Positions 48,663 to 56,429 of a stretch of DNA of 64,000 bases are shown here, in pieces; position 1 is the stretch's first letter, and each line of letters opens with the position of its first letter. The DNA lies in assembly GCA_964588555.1 (NCBI GenBank), contig CAZPPT010000006.1, positions 1-64,000 on the forward strand, read 5' to 3'. Made by a program: the position numbers and the translations under genes. Below the pieces are notes generated by a model. That model made no database searches, was not told where the DNA came from, and worked only from the letters and a program-made list of their open reading frames with translations. The DNA comes from JAGVWJ01 sp964588555 (GTDB lineage Archaea; Micrarchaeota; Micrarchaeia; Anstonellales; Bilamarchaeaceae).

Positions 48663-48673
48663 TAGTACACCCG

Positions 48674-48937
48674 CTACACGACACGCTTTACTAGTTTTGG
48701 GGTCGGCCACTTCACACGCCCTGCCTCAAGTTCCCGCGCGAGCGCTTCTGCCGCACGGACTGCGGATGCGTCAACCTCAATTTCCCCCCCGCCTTTGCGC
48801 GCTACATTAAGCAATTCGTTCATGGTGACCTTACTTGGTCCCTTGCCTGCCTGCACAAGAGATGCAACTTCGTTTATTAATTTGGCAAGCGGGTTTGGTT
48901 CTTCACGTTCCTTGCGTTTCTGCGCCGTAGTGACCAT
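48674..48937 (-). CDS. Small hypothetical protein
   Basis: 87 residues from the ATG at 48937, with TTTATAAA on the minus strand (about 48958-48967) 26 nt upstream, supporting a leaderless start. The sequence is basic then helical: MVTTAQKRKEREEPNPLAKL, INEVASLVQAGKGPSK, and ends in VKWPTPKLVKRVV. First gene of a two-gene unit. Its promoter lies a few bases downstream of the tRNA-Phe 3' end. Confidence 0.65.
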   Translation of the reverse strand: MVTTAQKRKEREEPNPLAKLINEVASLVQAGKGPSKVTMNELLNVARKGGGEIEVDASAVRAAEALARELEAGRVKWPTPKLVKRVV

Positions 48938-48971
48938 GTGCCTAGTATCTGCACTATAATTTATAAAAAGA

Positions 48972-49092
48972 TGCCACGGGCCTGGTTTGAACAAGCGACC
49001 CCACCGTTCCAGCTTTTGGGAAAAGCTGGACCAAAACCAGCTATTCAGAAAGAACTTCAGCGGTGTGCTCTCCCGAGCTGAGCTACCGTGGC
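48972..49092 (-). tRNA. tRNA-Phe(GAA) with one anticodon-loop intron
   Basis: Acceptor GCCACGG (from 49092) pairs with CCGTGGC, discriminator A at 48972. D-stem GCTC/GAGC is uninterrupted. Anticodon stem CACCG/CGGTG encloses CTGAAG+A with anticodon GAA at 49058-49056. The intron (about 49054-49008, 47 nt) follows position 37. T-arm GCTTG TTCAAAC CAGGC is intact. The intron contains a hairpin with arms CCAGCTTTT/AAAAGCTGG (plus-strand reading) next to CCAAAAC. Confidence 0.93.
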
Positions 49093-49192
49093 ATATAATA
49101 AAGTAAGTTCGTAAGGAAATAAAAAGATATTGGTGGCAATCGTGAGTCCGTAGGGGGGATTTATATACCTAATATGTGTTAATTATTAGTTA

Positions 49193-49480
49193 ATGAGGGG
49201 CATGAGAGTTCGCTCTGACCTTTCAATAGGGAAGGTACAAGGAAACCGACGGTTTCCTTGAGTGAGGAAGTTCTGTCCACGAAAAGGAATGAGTGTTTAA
49301 GGCACAAAAGGACGAAACAGAAACGATACTGCTACGCAGCTGAAACGGTCGTCCTGAATTCCAATGATCGTGCAAGGCCTTTGCGCCGCTATAAGTCCAA
49401 AGCTTTGCCGTCTTGGGCAAATTTTGTCCGCAAAGCGGACAGTCTCTCTTAAAATACAAAAGACAGACTATGCCCCTCAT
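49193..49480 (+). ncRNA. rnpB: RNase P RNA
   Basis: 288 nt. The ends form helix P1: ATGAGGGGCAT (49193-49203) with ATGCCCCTCAT (49470-49480). Conserved pieces appear in the right order: GAGGAAG at 49262-49268 followed by TTCTGTCC (P4 5' strand), ACAGAAACGATAC near 49317-49329, GCAAGGCC near 49374-49381, and GACAGA at 49462-49467 (P4 3' strand, pairing with TCTGTC). A TATA-like TTATATA at about 49161-49167 lies ~27 nt before the 5' end. The RNA is the catalytic subunit that trims tRNA 5' ends, here presumably handling intron-rich precursors. Confidence 0.88.
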
Positions 49481-49498
49481 TTTCACCTATTTTCGCTT

Positions 49499-49612
49499 TT
49501 GATTTGAAAAACTGGGTTCATACCCCGTTGCTTGCAACGAAACCCCGTTTTTCAAAGTTGTGCCCGAATGGGGCATACTCCGCCAGCTTGCTGCGGGGTC
49601 CCTTCGGTCACA
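49499..49612. mobile_element. Hairpin element, copy 2
   Basis: About 95% identical to 29657-29769, with one inserted base and about five substitutions. It starts TTGATTTGAAAAACTGGG and is followed by TTGATT at 49613-49618, so the same flanking word occurs at both ends as in copy 1. It sits between rnpB and a kinase gene and breaks no visible gene. Its arms carry one mismatch each. Confidence 0.75.
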
Positions 49613-49661
49613 TTGATTGTGAAACACCCCTTTAAATAAATTTTCATACATAATTTATAAC

Positions 49662-51056
49662 ATGGTTCGTCAAGTTCAGTCCCCTAGTGTTCGACAGGTC
49701 GTCAATCCAAAAATACAGGGAACGTTGCAATCACCTTTTGAAAGAGATCCCCTTATTGGCAAAGTCGTTTGTGGGCAGTTTGCCCTTGAAAAGAAGGTCT
49801 CAGGAGGTGGGATGGCAAATGTCTATGTTGCGCGCAACCGTACCTTGGGCACTCATCTTGCAGTTAAGGTTTTGAGGGAAGACTTGCCTGATGCGTATGC
49901 ACCTGATCGACTTAAGCTCGAGGCTGCGGTAATGGCAACAATACACCATCCCAACGTCGTACGGATTTTTGACCACGGGGAAGTGGAAGGTTTACCCTAC
50001 ATCGCCATGGAATATCTGTACGGAGGTTCGCTTGCAGACATGAGGCAGGATCGAATAACTGCACAAAATTCTGGCCCTTACTTATCATTAAGCGAGTCTA
50101 TTGAAATTATCTTGCAAATATGCCAGGCTATAATACCACTCCATAGGCTTGGCCTTATCCATCGTGATTTGAAACCTGCAAATATTCTCCTTGATATAAG
50201 CCCAGGCGTGGAAAAACCGATAATAAAGGTATGTGATTTTGGACTTGTTGCACGCCATGATATGTATGAAGTATCGGCTGCACTTTTACCCTTGGTCACT
50301 TCAGTTGGTGACCTTACCCCCCCAGGTGCAAGCGCCGGTACCCCTTCTGCCATGGCACCCGAACAATTTATGGGAACACATTCATTTACTACTGACGTTT
50401 ATGCCGTATGCGCCATGCTTTATGAATTCGTATCTGGAAAGCGGCCGTACGGTAACCCCGCCCCCGATACTACTGTCACGGAATGGTATGCGCTTAAAAA
50501 CAAGCCCGTGCGGCCACTACGTGAAGCAAACCCTGAAGTTACGGTGCACCCTCTTCTTGAATCAATTGTCATGCGTGGCCTTGCTATTGAGCCTGCAGAC
50601 CGCTTTCAGACAATTTCAGAATTGCACGATGCGCTTCTTGGGGTTCAATCAGCCATACGCAGCCCGGCTCACTCACCCTCGATTCAGGTCCCTGCTTCCG
50701 CACCATCCCTTCAACTGCGAAGTTCACTGTGGCAGTATACACGGTATGTTGCGATCGGGGCGCTTCTTTCAGCTGGGGCAGCATTTCTTTCATTTTCACA
50801 GGGCACTCAGTCGATTCCGGTTACGCCGACTCCTGCGCCTGTGGCGACATCGTCGGTCATGATCGACTGCAATCCTATCGGCGCACAAGTCTTTGATGAA
50901 ACAGGCATGCTTCTTGGCACCACGCCTTTGGAGATTAATCCAACCCTTTTAAAATCGTCTTTTATAACTATTAAAGCAGCTGGGCATACCAAAAAGTCAA
51001 TTGTTATCTCCAAACAATCTAATGGCTTTATATATGTTGATCTATCTAAAGAATAA
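49662..51056 (+). CDS. Ser/Thr protein kinase with membrane helix and PEGA domain
   Basis: 464 residues. The bacterial-type (PknB-like) kinase domain spans ~33-300: glycine loop VSGGGMANVYVARN, LAVKVL lysine, catalytic HRDLKPANILLD, DFGL and APEQF. A membrane helix (YVAIGALLSAGAAFLSFS, about 360-378) separates it from an extracytoplasmic C-terminal PEGA domain (~398-464, DCNPIGAQVFDETGMLLGTT). Such receptors sense envelope signals and phosphorylate cytoplasmic targets. The 77-bp PEGA-coding segment is nearly identical to that of the next kinase. TATA about 26 nt upstream. Confidence 0.93.
   Translation: MVRQVQSPSVRQVVNPKIQGTLQSPFERDPLIGKVVCGQFALEKKVSGGGMANVYVARNRTLGTHLAVKVLREDLPDAYAPDRLKLEAAVMATIHHPNVVRIFDHGEVEGLPYIAMEYLYGGSLADMRQDRITAQNSGPYLSLSESIEIILQICQAIIPLHRLGLIHRDLKPANILLDISPGVEKPIIKVCDFGLVARHDMYEVSAALLPLVTSVGDLTPPGASAGTPSAMAPEQFMGTHSFTTDVYAVCAMLYEFVSGKRPYGNPAPDTTVTEWYALKNKPVRPLREANPEVTVHPLLESIVMRGLAIEPADRFQTISELHDALLGVQSAIRSPAHSPSIQVPASAPSLQLRSSLWQYTRYVAIGALLSAGAAFLSFSQGTQSIPVTPTPAPVATSSVMIDCNPIGAQVFDETGMLLGTTPLEINPTLLKSSFITIKAAGHTKKSIVISKQSNGFIYVDLSKE
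50859..50935 (+). repeat. PEGA-coding repeat, copy 1
   Basis: 77 bp, differing at only three positions from 52269-52345 in the next kinase gene, while the surrounding kinase genes are far more divergent. Confidence 0.85.
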
Positions 51057-51110
51057 GTATTTAATTGTGCTATACTACTATTTTAAATATTTTTCCTGTA
51101 TATTTGTACC

Positions 51111-52487
51111 ATGCAAATTCAGACTGAGGCTTTTTGTCGAAATACTACGCGACTCCGCTCGCCACGGGTACGCAACCCATTTAGCGGCGTTTCGCCAGCA
51201 CCGGATACAAGCCTTATTGGTCAGCGCATAGAATACTTTCGTATTGTTGAACTGGTTGCCGAAGGGGGTATGGGTGCAGTTTACCGTGCACAGCACATAA
51301 AACTTGGCTACGACGTCGCAATAAAAGTCCTTCACGCATCTCTTGTAACTGACCCGGTGATGATACGGCGTTTTCGGCGTGAGGCAGAACTATTAAGTAG
51401 CATGAACGACCCCCATATCGTACGGGTTCGTGAATATGGATTTTACCATGATCTTCCTTATATTATTATGGATTATCTTGCAGGGCAAACTCTCGATGAA
51501 GTACTACGTGCCCAGACTCATATACATTCGGATCGTGCCGTATCAATTTTGCTTCAGATATGTGCTGCCATCGCGCCGCTTCATGCACGCGGCATCATTC
51601 ACCGTGACCTTAAACCATCCAATATCATACTCCAAAACGGTGACGCAGTGAAACTTTTTGATCTTGGCGTAGCGCGAGAGATCACTGCATCAGAACCGCC
51701 CATGCCATCGGTAGCATGTTTTGTAACCGGCATGACCCCTCACGGCAATATCATTGGTACGCCTTCCTATATGCCGCCCGAACAATTCAAGGGATTATAT
51801 AATTTCGAAAACGACATTTATTCGTGGGGGGTAATTGCATATCAAATGCTCGCTGGCGTTCTACCGTACGTATGCGACCGGATCGACATATACTCAGTTG
51901 CAAAGCAGGTCCCACCAGTACGCCTTCGTGAGCGTGTGCCGAGCGTCCCTCCCGTGCTTGAATCAATCGTCATGCGCGCCCTTGACCCCGACCCAACACG
52001 TAGGTTTCAAACTGCAGGCGAGCTTTATGCCTGCCTTGCTGAATTTCAGTCAGGAAATGCTGCAGCACGTTCTGCCTTTCTAGACACTGCCAAGCAGGCT
52101 ATGCATACACTACGCGTTAAGCACCCAGCTATCGGCAGCTTTGTTTCCATTTCACTTATCTCGGCAGCTGCAACTGTTGCGGCTTTGTTTTCCTTACCTA
52201 GCAACATCGTATCCAACTCTGCAACGTATCAGCCATTACCTGTCCAGGCATCAACTTATCCTACAGTTATGGTCGACTGCAATCCTATTGGCGCACAAGT
52301 CTTTGATGAAACAGGCACGCTTCTTGGCACCACGCCTTTGGAGATCTCATTTGGTCCTGATATGAATTTGCGCGACGTGACAATCAGGGCAGATGGCTAT
52401 AAAGAGCGCCAGGTTACCCTCTCCACTGAAGGGCAGGTTGTTTCGGTTGTGCTTGAGCGGCCGTTGGTGCTTCTTGCAGGTGAATAA
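51111..52487 (+). CDS. Second Ser/Thr protein kinase with membrane helix and PEGA domain
   Basis: 458 residues. Kinase domain ~37-300: VAEGGMGAVYRAQH, VAIKVL, HRDLKPSNIILQN, DLG in place of DFG (KLFDLGVARE) and PPEQF in place of APE. A membrane helix near 343-362 (FVSISLISAAATVAALFSL) leads to a PEGA domain (~385-455). Same architecture as the preceding kinase, 55 bases upstream, but only distantly similar in the kinase part. A TTTTAAATA element about 26 nt upstream gives it its own promoter. Confidence 0.92.
   Translation: MQIQTEAFCRNTTRLRSPRVRNPFSGVSPAPDTSLIGQRIEYFRIVELVAEGGMGAVYRAQHIKLGYDVAIKVLHASLVTDPVMIRRFRREAELLSSMNDPHIVRVREYGFYHDLPYIIMDYLAGQTLDEVLRAQTHIHSDRAVSILLQICAAIAPLHARGIIHRDLKPSNIILQNGDAVKLFDLGVAREITASEPPMPSVACFVTGMTPHGNIIGTPSYMPPEQFKGLYNFENDIYSWGVIAYQMLAGVLPYVCDRIDIYSVAKQVPPVRLRERVPSVPPVLESIVMRALDPDPTRRFQTAGELYACLAEFQSGNAAARSAFLDTAKQAMHTLRVKHPAIGSFVSISLISAAATVAALFSLPSNIVSNSATYQPLPVQASTYPTVMVDCNPIGAQVFDETGTLLGTTPLEISFGPDMNLRDVTIRADGYKERQVTLSTEGQVVSVVLERPLVLLAGE
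52269..52345 (+). repeat. PEGA-coding repeat, copy 2
   Basis: 77 bp matching 50859-50935 with three substitutions, two of them at third codon positions or conservative. Confidence 0.85.
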
Positions 52488-53807
52488 TTACATCCGTAGT
52501 CCAGGTATCTTGCCGCCCTTCATCATCTTTTCTAATTGAGCACGAAATCCGCGGTTGTTTTTATACATCTTTATCATTTTTTCCATTTTTTCAAACTGTG
52601 ATAAAAATTCGCGTACCTCGTTTTCAGTTGTACCGCTTCCCTTCGCAATACGTGCTATACGTGTAGCGTTCTTTCGTATGATCGACGCATCCTTTCGCTC
52701 GCCGGGGGTCATGGAATTGATCATGGACTCAAATTTTTTCATCTTTTCTTCCCCTTGGTGAACCATCTCCTTTGGAACATCGGCTGCACCCAGCATGCCA
52801 AGTACGTTACCCAACGGGCCTAATTTCTTTGCCTGCTTAAGCTGGTCATAAAATGTTTGTACTGTAAACTCTTCCTGCTCCAGTCGCTTTGCATCTTCTT
52901 CTGTAATAATCGTCTTAACCTTTTCCATAAGCCCCGCAATATCAGGGACACCAAGTAACCTTCCAACGTATTTGTCCGCATGGTAAATCTCAAGGTCTTC
53001 AACTTTTTCGCCAACTCCGATGAATGCCGTTTTTGCATTTGTCGAAGCTACTGCACTAAGCGCCCCCCCTCCCTTGCCCGACCCGTCCATCTTGGTAATA
53101 ATGACCCCGCTTATCCCGATTGCATTATTGAATTCCTGTGCCTGCTTTCCTGCCACCTGGCCGATATCCGCGCTTACGACAAGGAATGTTTCGTCTGGCT
53201 TAAGCACGTTATTTATTTCCTTTAATTCAGTTATGAGTGTCCCGTCAAACGCGCTTCGTCCAGCCGAATCGACAATAACGATGTCCTCGCGTGCATTCCT
53301 GAGTGCCTCATTTACAATTCGTGCTGCATTTTTCTCGCCCTTGATCGTAAAGAAATTTGCATTTACCTTTTTTGCAAGCTGTTCGAGTTGCTCCTGTGCC
53401 GCAGGCCGGTCGACATCCGCCCCGACAACAAGCACACTTAATCCCCGTGACTTGTAAAAGTGGGCAATTTTCCCCACACTGGTAGTTTTTCCACTTCCAA
53501 ACAATCCGCATAACAAAATGTTGTGCTTACCGAGCCGCGGCTCATATCCTGTACCCATGAGTGCCACAAGCTCTTCGTATACTACCTTGAGCACGTGTTC
53601 CTTAAGGCTTAATGCCTCAAGCTTTTTTGTTTTAAGTGAGCGCTCTTCGATCCGTTTTGAGATTTCAAACACTAGCTTGACGTTGACATCGTTTGCAATA
53701 AGTACCCGTTGTAAATCCTTTATGAGCGCCTTTACCGCATCCTCATCGACATACGGTTTACCGGTAAGCTTTGAGAGCGCTTCGCGTAGTTTCTTGCCTA
53801 AATCCAT
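52488..53807 (-). CDS. srp54: Signal recognition particle 54 kDa protein
   Basis: 439 residues. The N domain (1-~85) leads to the GTPase domain: P-loop LCGLFGSGKTTSVGKIA near 102-118, DVDRPAAQEQLEQL, DSAGRSAFD and TKMDGSGKGGGALS. The M domain (~300-439) has the signal-sequence groove and RNA-binding part: GPLGNVLGMLG, SMINSMTPGERKDASII and RIARIAKGSGTTENEVREFL. Ends with MMKGGKIPGLRM. It recognises signal sequences and docks on FtsY (7561). It ends exactly where the kinase gene on the other strand ends. Confidence 0.96.
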   Translation of the reverse strand: MDLGKKLREALSKLTGKPYVDEDAVKALIKDLQRVLIANDVNVKLVFEISKRIEERSLKTKKLEALSLKEHVLKVVYEELVALMGTGYEPRLGKHNILLCGLFGSGKTTSVGKIAHFYKSRGLSVLVVGADVDRPAAQEQLEQLAKKVNANFFTIKGEKNAARIVNEALRNAREDIVIVDSAGRSAFDGTLITELKEINNVLKPDETFLVVSADIGQVAGKQAQEFNNAIGISGVIITKMDGSGKGGGALSAVASTNAKTAFIGVGEKVEDLEIYHADKYVGRLLGVPDIAGLMEKVKTIITEEDAKRLEQEEFTVQTFYDQLKQAKKLGPLGNVLGMLGAADVPKEMVHQGEEKMKKFESMINSMTPGERKDASIIRKNATRIARIAKGSGTTENEVREFLSQFEKMEKMIKMYKNNRGFRAQLEKMMKGGKIPGLRM

Positions 53808-53851
53808 GCCAATCTAATGTATGGAAATTGTTAAATAGGGATATAAAAAAA

Positions 53852-54122
53852 TGGACCTGGAGGGACAAACGCCGCACAATTAGCGAACCCGTTTTGGGCC
53901 GCCTTTTTTGAAAAGGCGGACTCGCACCCTCGGCCCCCTGAATTTGCGGTTTTCAGTTTCGCGTTCTTGGTTCTGAAAACGTGCGAATCAGGTGCTCTGC
54001 TGTTGCTCTGCGCAGTTAGCGACCCACTCTTGGGCCGCAATTGTTTTCGGATGAAAACAATGCGCATTGTCGGACACGACAATCGCGCCTTTTGGTAAAA
54101 TGCGGAACTGAGCTACAGGCCC
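53852..54122 (-). tRNA. tRNA-Ala(CGC) interrupted by three introns
   Basis: Acceptor GGGCCTG (from 54122) pairs with CAGGTCC with one G-U, discriminator A at 53852. Intron 1 (about 100 nt, from 54107 leftward) splits the D-loop; the downstream exon CAGCAGAGC lacks an obvious GG. Anticodon stem CCTGA/TCAGG encloses TTCGCA+T with anticodon CGC at 53985-53983; intron 2 (about 53981-53943, 39 nt) follows position 37. T-stem GAGGG/CCCTC is split by intron 3 (about 53919-53865) in the T-loop, which reads TGCGAGT, with G rather than T at the second position. Boundaries are approximate. Intron 3 contains GCGGCCCAAAAC after a hairpin. Confidence 0.85.
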
Positions 54123-54191
54123 ATAAACATAGATATTGGCAACAAAAACCTATTTAAACACCTCTCTACAAGAAATTATTCTCTTATTTTT

Positions 54192-54312
54192 GCGACTGTA
54201 GTCTAGCAAACTTTTTGGAAAAGTTTGATCAAAACACTTCCTTCAAGTTTGGGCGTTGGTAGGATTCGAGATTGCCAATCTCGTGACCCGGGTTCGAACC
54301 CCGGCGGTCGCA
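54192..54312 (+). tRNA. tRNA-Gly(GCC) with one D-loop intron
   Basis: Acceptor GCGACTG (54192-54198) pairs with CGGTCGC (54305-54311), discriminator A. The D-arm GTCTAG ... TTGGTAGGAT is split by a 49-nt intron (54207-54255) whose ends pair (CAAAC with GTTTG) and which holds the hairpin AAACTTTTTGG...AAAAGTTT followed by GATCAAAAC. Anticodon stem CGAGA/TCTCG carries GCC, with no intron there. T-arm CCGGG TTCGAAC CCCGG is intact. Lies 70 bases from the divergent tRNA-Ala gene. Confidence 0.95.
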
Positions 54313-54380
54313 TTTTACTATTTTAAATATTTACGCGGGTATAACGTTTAATTTTAAAACCTACTTTGCCAACGTATTCT

Positions 54381-55475
54381 ATGGTCAAACACTCACTTGC
54401 CACAATCGGCTCACATTCTGCACTTGATGTTGCTGACGGCGCACATGCTGAAAAAATATACGGCATTGTCGTTGCACAACGCGGCCGTGAAAAGACCTAT
54501 TTACAGTATTATAAAAAGCGAAAGCGCGCAGGAAAGGAAATTGGCTGCATTGATGAAGTTGTTTTGGTCAATAAATTTAGCGAGATGGCAAGCGATCCGG
54601 TCATCTCTCTTCTTAAAAAAAGAAATGCGATTTTTGTTCCGAACCGAAGTTTTGCCGTATACGTCGGCTATGATGCAATTGAAAACAAGTTTGATGTGCC
54701 TATTTTTGGAAACAAATATTTGCTTCGGGCTGAAGAACGAAACGCACCAAACAACCAATATGATTTATTGAAAAAAGCGAATGTCCCAACGCCCCAAAAA
54801 ATAAGCTCGCCAGATAAGATTGACCGGTTAGTATTGGTTAAGGTAAACGAAGCGAAACGGACGTACGAGCGGGCATTTTTTACTGTGTCAAGTTACGATG
54901 AATACAAAACAAAGAGCGAATCGCTTATGCGTGCGGGAAAGATACATAAAAATGATCTCGAGCGAGCGGTAATTGAGGAGTTTGTCATCGGCGCACATTT
55001 TAACTTCAATTTCTTTTATTCCGGAATTCATGACGAACTTGAGTTGTTAGGAGTTGATACGAGACGCCAGACCAATCTTGACGGTTTCTTACGGATGCCT
55101 GCAGATATCCAAAGCGATGTTCTCAAATCGCAGCAACCTTCGACGATCGAGGTCGGCCATATCGCGTGCACCATACGCGAGAGCCTCCTTGAGTCGGTAT
55201 TTGAACAAGCAGAACGTTTTGTTGCAACAGTGCAAAAGGAATACAAATACGGAATTGTTGGGCCATTTGCGCTTCAGGGGGCGATGGTTGAGCGGGACGG
55301 AAAAGAGGAGTTTACCGTATTTGACGTTTCATTTCGGATGCCCGGGTCGCCAGGAACGAGGTACACGCCCTATTCCCATTACTTGTTTGGAGAAAACATA
55401 AGCTTTGGACGAAGAATTGCAATTGAGCTTAAGGAAGCAGAAAAGAAAAAGATGGTTGCGGAGATTACTACGTAA
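54381..55475 (+). CDS. purP: FAICAR synthetase PurP
   Basis: 364 residues from the ATG at 54381 (TTTTAAAAC about 27 nt upstream). PurP is an archaeal ATP-grasp enzyme that formylates AICAR with formate and ATP, replacing the bacterial PurH transformylase step in purine synthesis. Recognisable parts: LATIGSHSALDVADGAHAEK, IFVPNRSFAVYVGYDAIENK, VPIFGNKYLLRAEER and AHFNFNFFYSGIHDELELLG, with RMPGSPGTRYTPYSHYLFG near the end. The closest known relatives are euryarchaeal-side archaea. Confidence 0.94.
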   Translation: MVKHSLATIGSHSALDVADGAHAEKIYGIVVAQRGREKTYLQYYKKRKRAGKEIGCIDEVVLVNKFSEMASDPVISLLKKRNAIFVPNRSFAVYVGYDAIENKFDVPIFGNKYLLRAEERNAPNNQYDLLKKANVPTPQKISSPDKIDRLVLVKVNEAKRTYERAFFTVSSYDEYKTKSESLMRAGKIHKNDLERAVIEEFVIGAHFNFNFFYSGIHDELELLGVDTRRQTNLDGFLRMPADIQSDVLKSQQPSTIEVGHIACTIRESLLESVFEQAERFVATVQKEYKYGIVGPFALQGAMVERDGKEEFTVFDVSFRMPGSPGTRYTPYSHYLFGENISFGRRIAIELKEAEKKKMVAEITT

Positions 55476-55559
55476 TCGTTCTATGTACTCCCAATAACGT
55501 CGCAAATTTTTCAATAGCTTTAAAAATACAAAAGAATATAATGTATTCTAGGTGAGGCT

Positions 55560-55871
55560 ATGGAAAACATGGTTGTAACAACCGTCAGACTACAAAAAAA
55601 CCTTCTCAAAGAAGCAGATAAATTGGCAGAAAAAGAACTGAGTGACAGAACCACTATTTTACGTCAGGCAATCGCAAAGGGATTACAAGCACTAAAACTT
55701 GAATACGCACTTACGCTCTATCAGCAAAAAAAAGTAAGCATCGGAAAGGCACGTGAAATTGCAGATATAACTTTTTGGGAATTCATGGATGTTCTTAAGG
55801 AGCGCAATATAGGCTTTATTACTGATGAGGAAGATCTTGAGCGGCAACTACGAGAATTAAAGAGGAGATAA
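55560..55871 (+). CDS. UPF0175-family antitoxin
   Basis: 103 residues. The first half is a ribbon-helix-helix-like DNA-binding module (VVTTVRLQKNLLKEADKLAE, SDRTTILRQAIAKGLQAL), and the second half is the UPF0175 pattern KVSIGKAREIADITFWEFMD followed by ERNIGF. It is the usual antitoxin partner of DUF3368 PIN-like toxins, which follows 1 base downstream. TTTAAAAATA upstream (about 55522) can serve as TATA. Confidence 0.92.
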   Translation: MENMVVTTVRLQKNLLKEADKLAEKELSDRTTILRQAIAKGLQALKLEYALTLYQQKKVSIGKAREIADITFWEFMDVLKERNIGFITDEEDLERQLRELKRR

Positions 55872-55872
55872 G

Positions 55873-56370
55873 ATGAATGTAGTTGTCAATGCTTCTCCTC
55901 TAATTTTTTTAGCAAAACTTAATAAAATTGAATTACTTAAAATGCTCTTTGCCCAAACATTTACAACAGACGATGTCTTGGAAGAGGTATATGGAGGGCT
56001 ACAAAAAGGCTATCAAGACGCTATTCAGATAAAAGAAGCAGTTCAAAATAATGACCTCCGAATTCTTAAAATTAAGCAAAAACTTGCATTTGATGTCGTG
56101 CTTGGACGAGGCGAACAGTCTGTATTAGAAGCTGCATTATCATACACAATTCCCACGGTGCTTTTAGATGATTTAGACGCAATAAAAATAGCGCGTTATC
56201 TTAAACTGGAAGTTATAAGTACGCCATTTATTTTACTTCGTGCACTTCAAGATAAAAAATTACAACCTGATGATTTTGTAGATCTTTTTGAACGTCTTGT
56301 AGAGAAATATAATTATCGTATCTCACCGGTTCTTTATAAGAAAATACTTGATTCTGCCAAGAAGATCTAA
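55873..56370 (+). CDS. DUF3368-family PIN-like nuclease (toxin)
   Basis: 165 residues. PIN-like acidic residues are visible in VVVNASPLIFLAKLNKIELL, DDVLEEVYGG, LGRGEQSVLEAAL and PTVLLDDLDAIKIARYL. These proteins are predicted metal-dependent RNases acting as toxins. It forms a pair with the UPF0175 antitoxin directly upstream. The AT-richer base composition compared with neighbouring genes suggests transfer. Confidence 0.92.
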   Translation: MNVVVNASPLIFLAKLNKIELLKMLFAQTFTTDDVLEEVYGGLQKGYQDAIQIKEAVQNNDLRILKIKQKLAFDVVLGRGEQSVLEAALSYTIPTVLLDDLDAIKIARYLKLEVISTPFILLRALQDKKLQPDDFVDLFERLVEKYNYRISPVLYKKILDSAKKI

Positions 56371-56429
56371 TTTGGGAGGAGGTAACTTCCATCGGGAATC
56401 TTTTTAAGGTATGTCTACGGTATCTCCCC

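Noticed and set aside
49193..49480. Small coding frames in the RNase P RNA region
   Set aside because: Short frames on both strands; the conserved RNA motifs and terminal helix explain the sequence.
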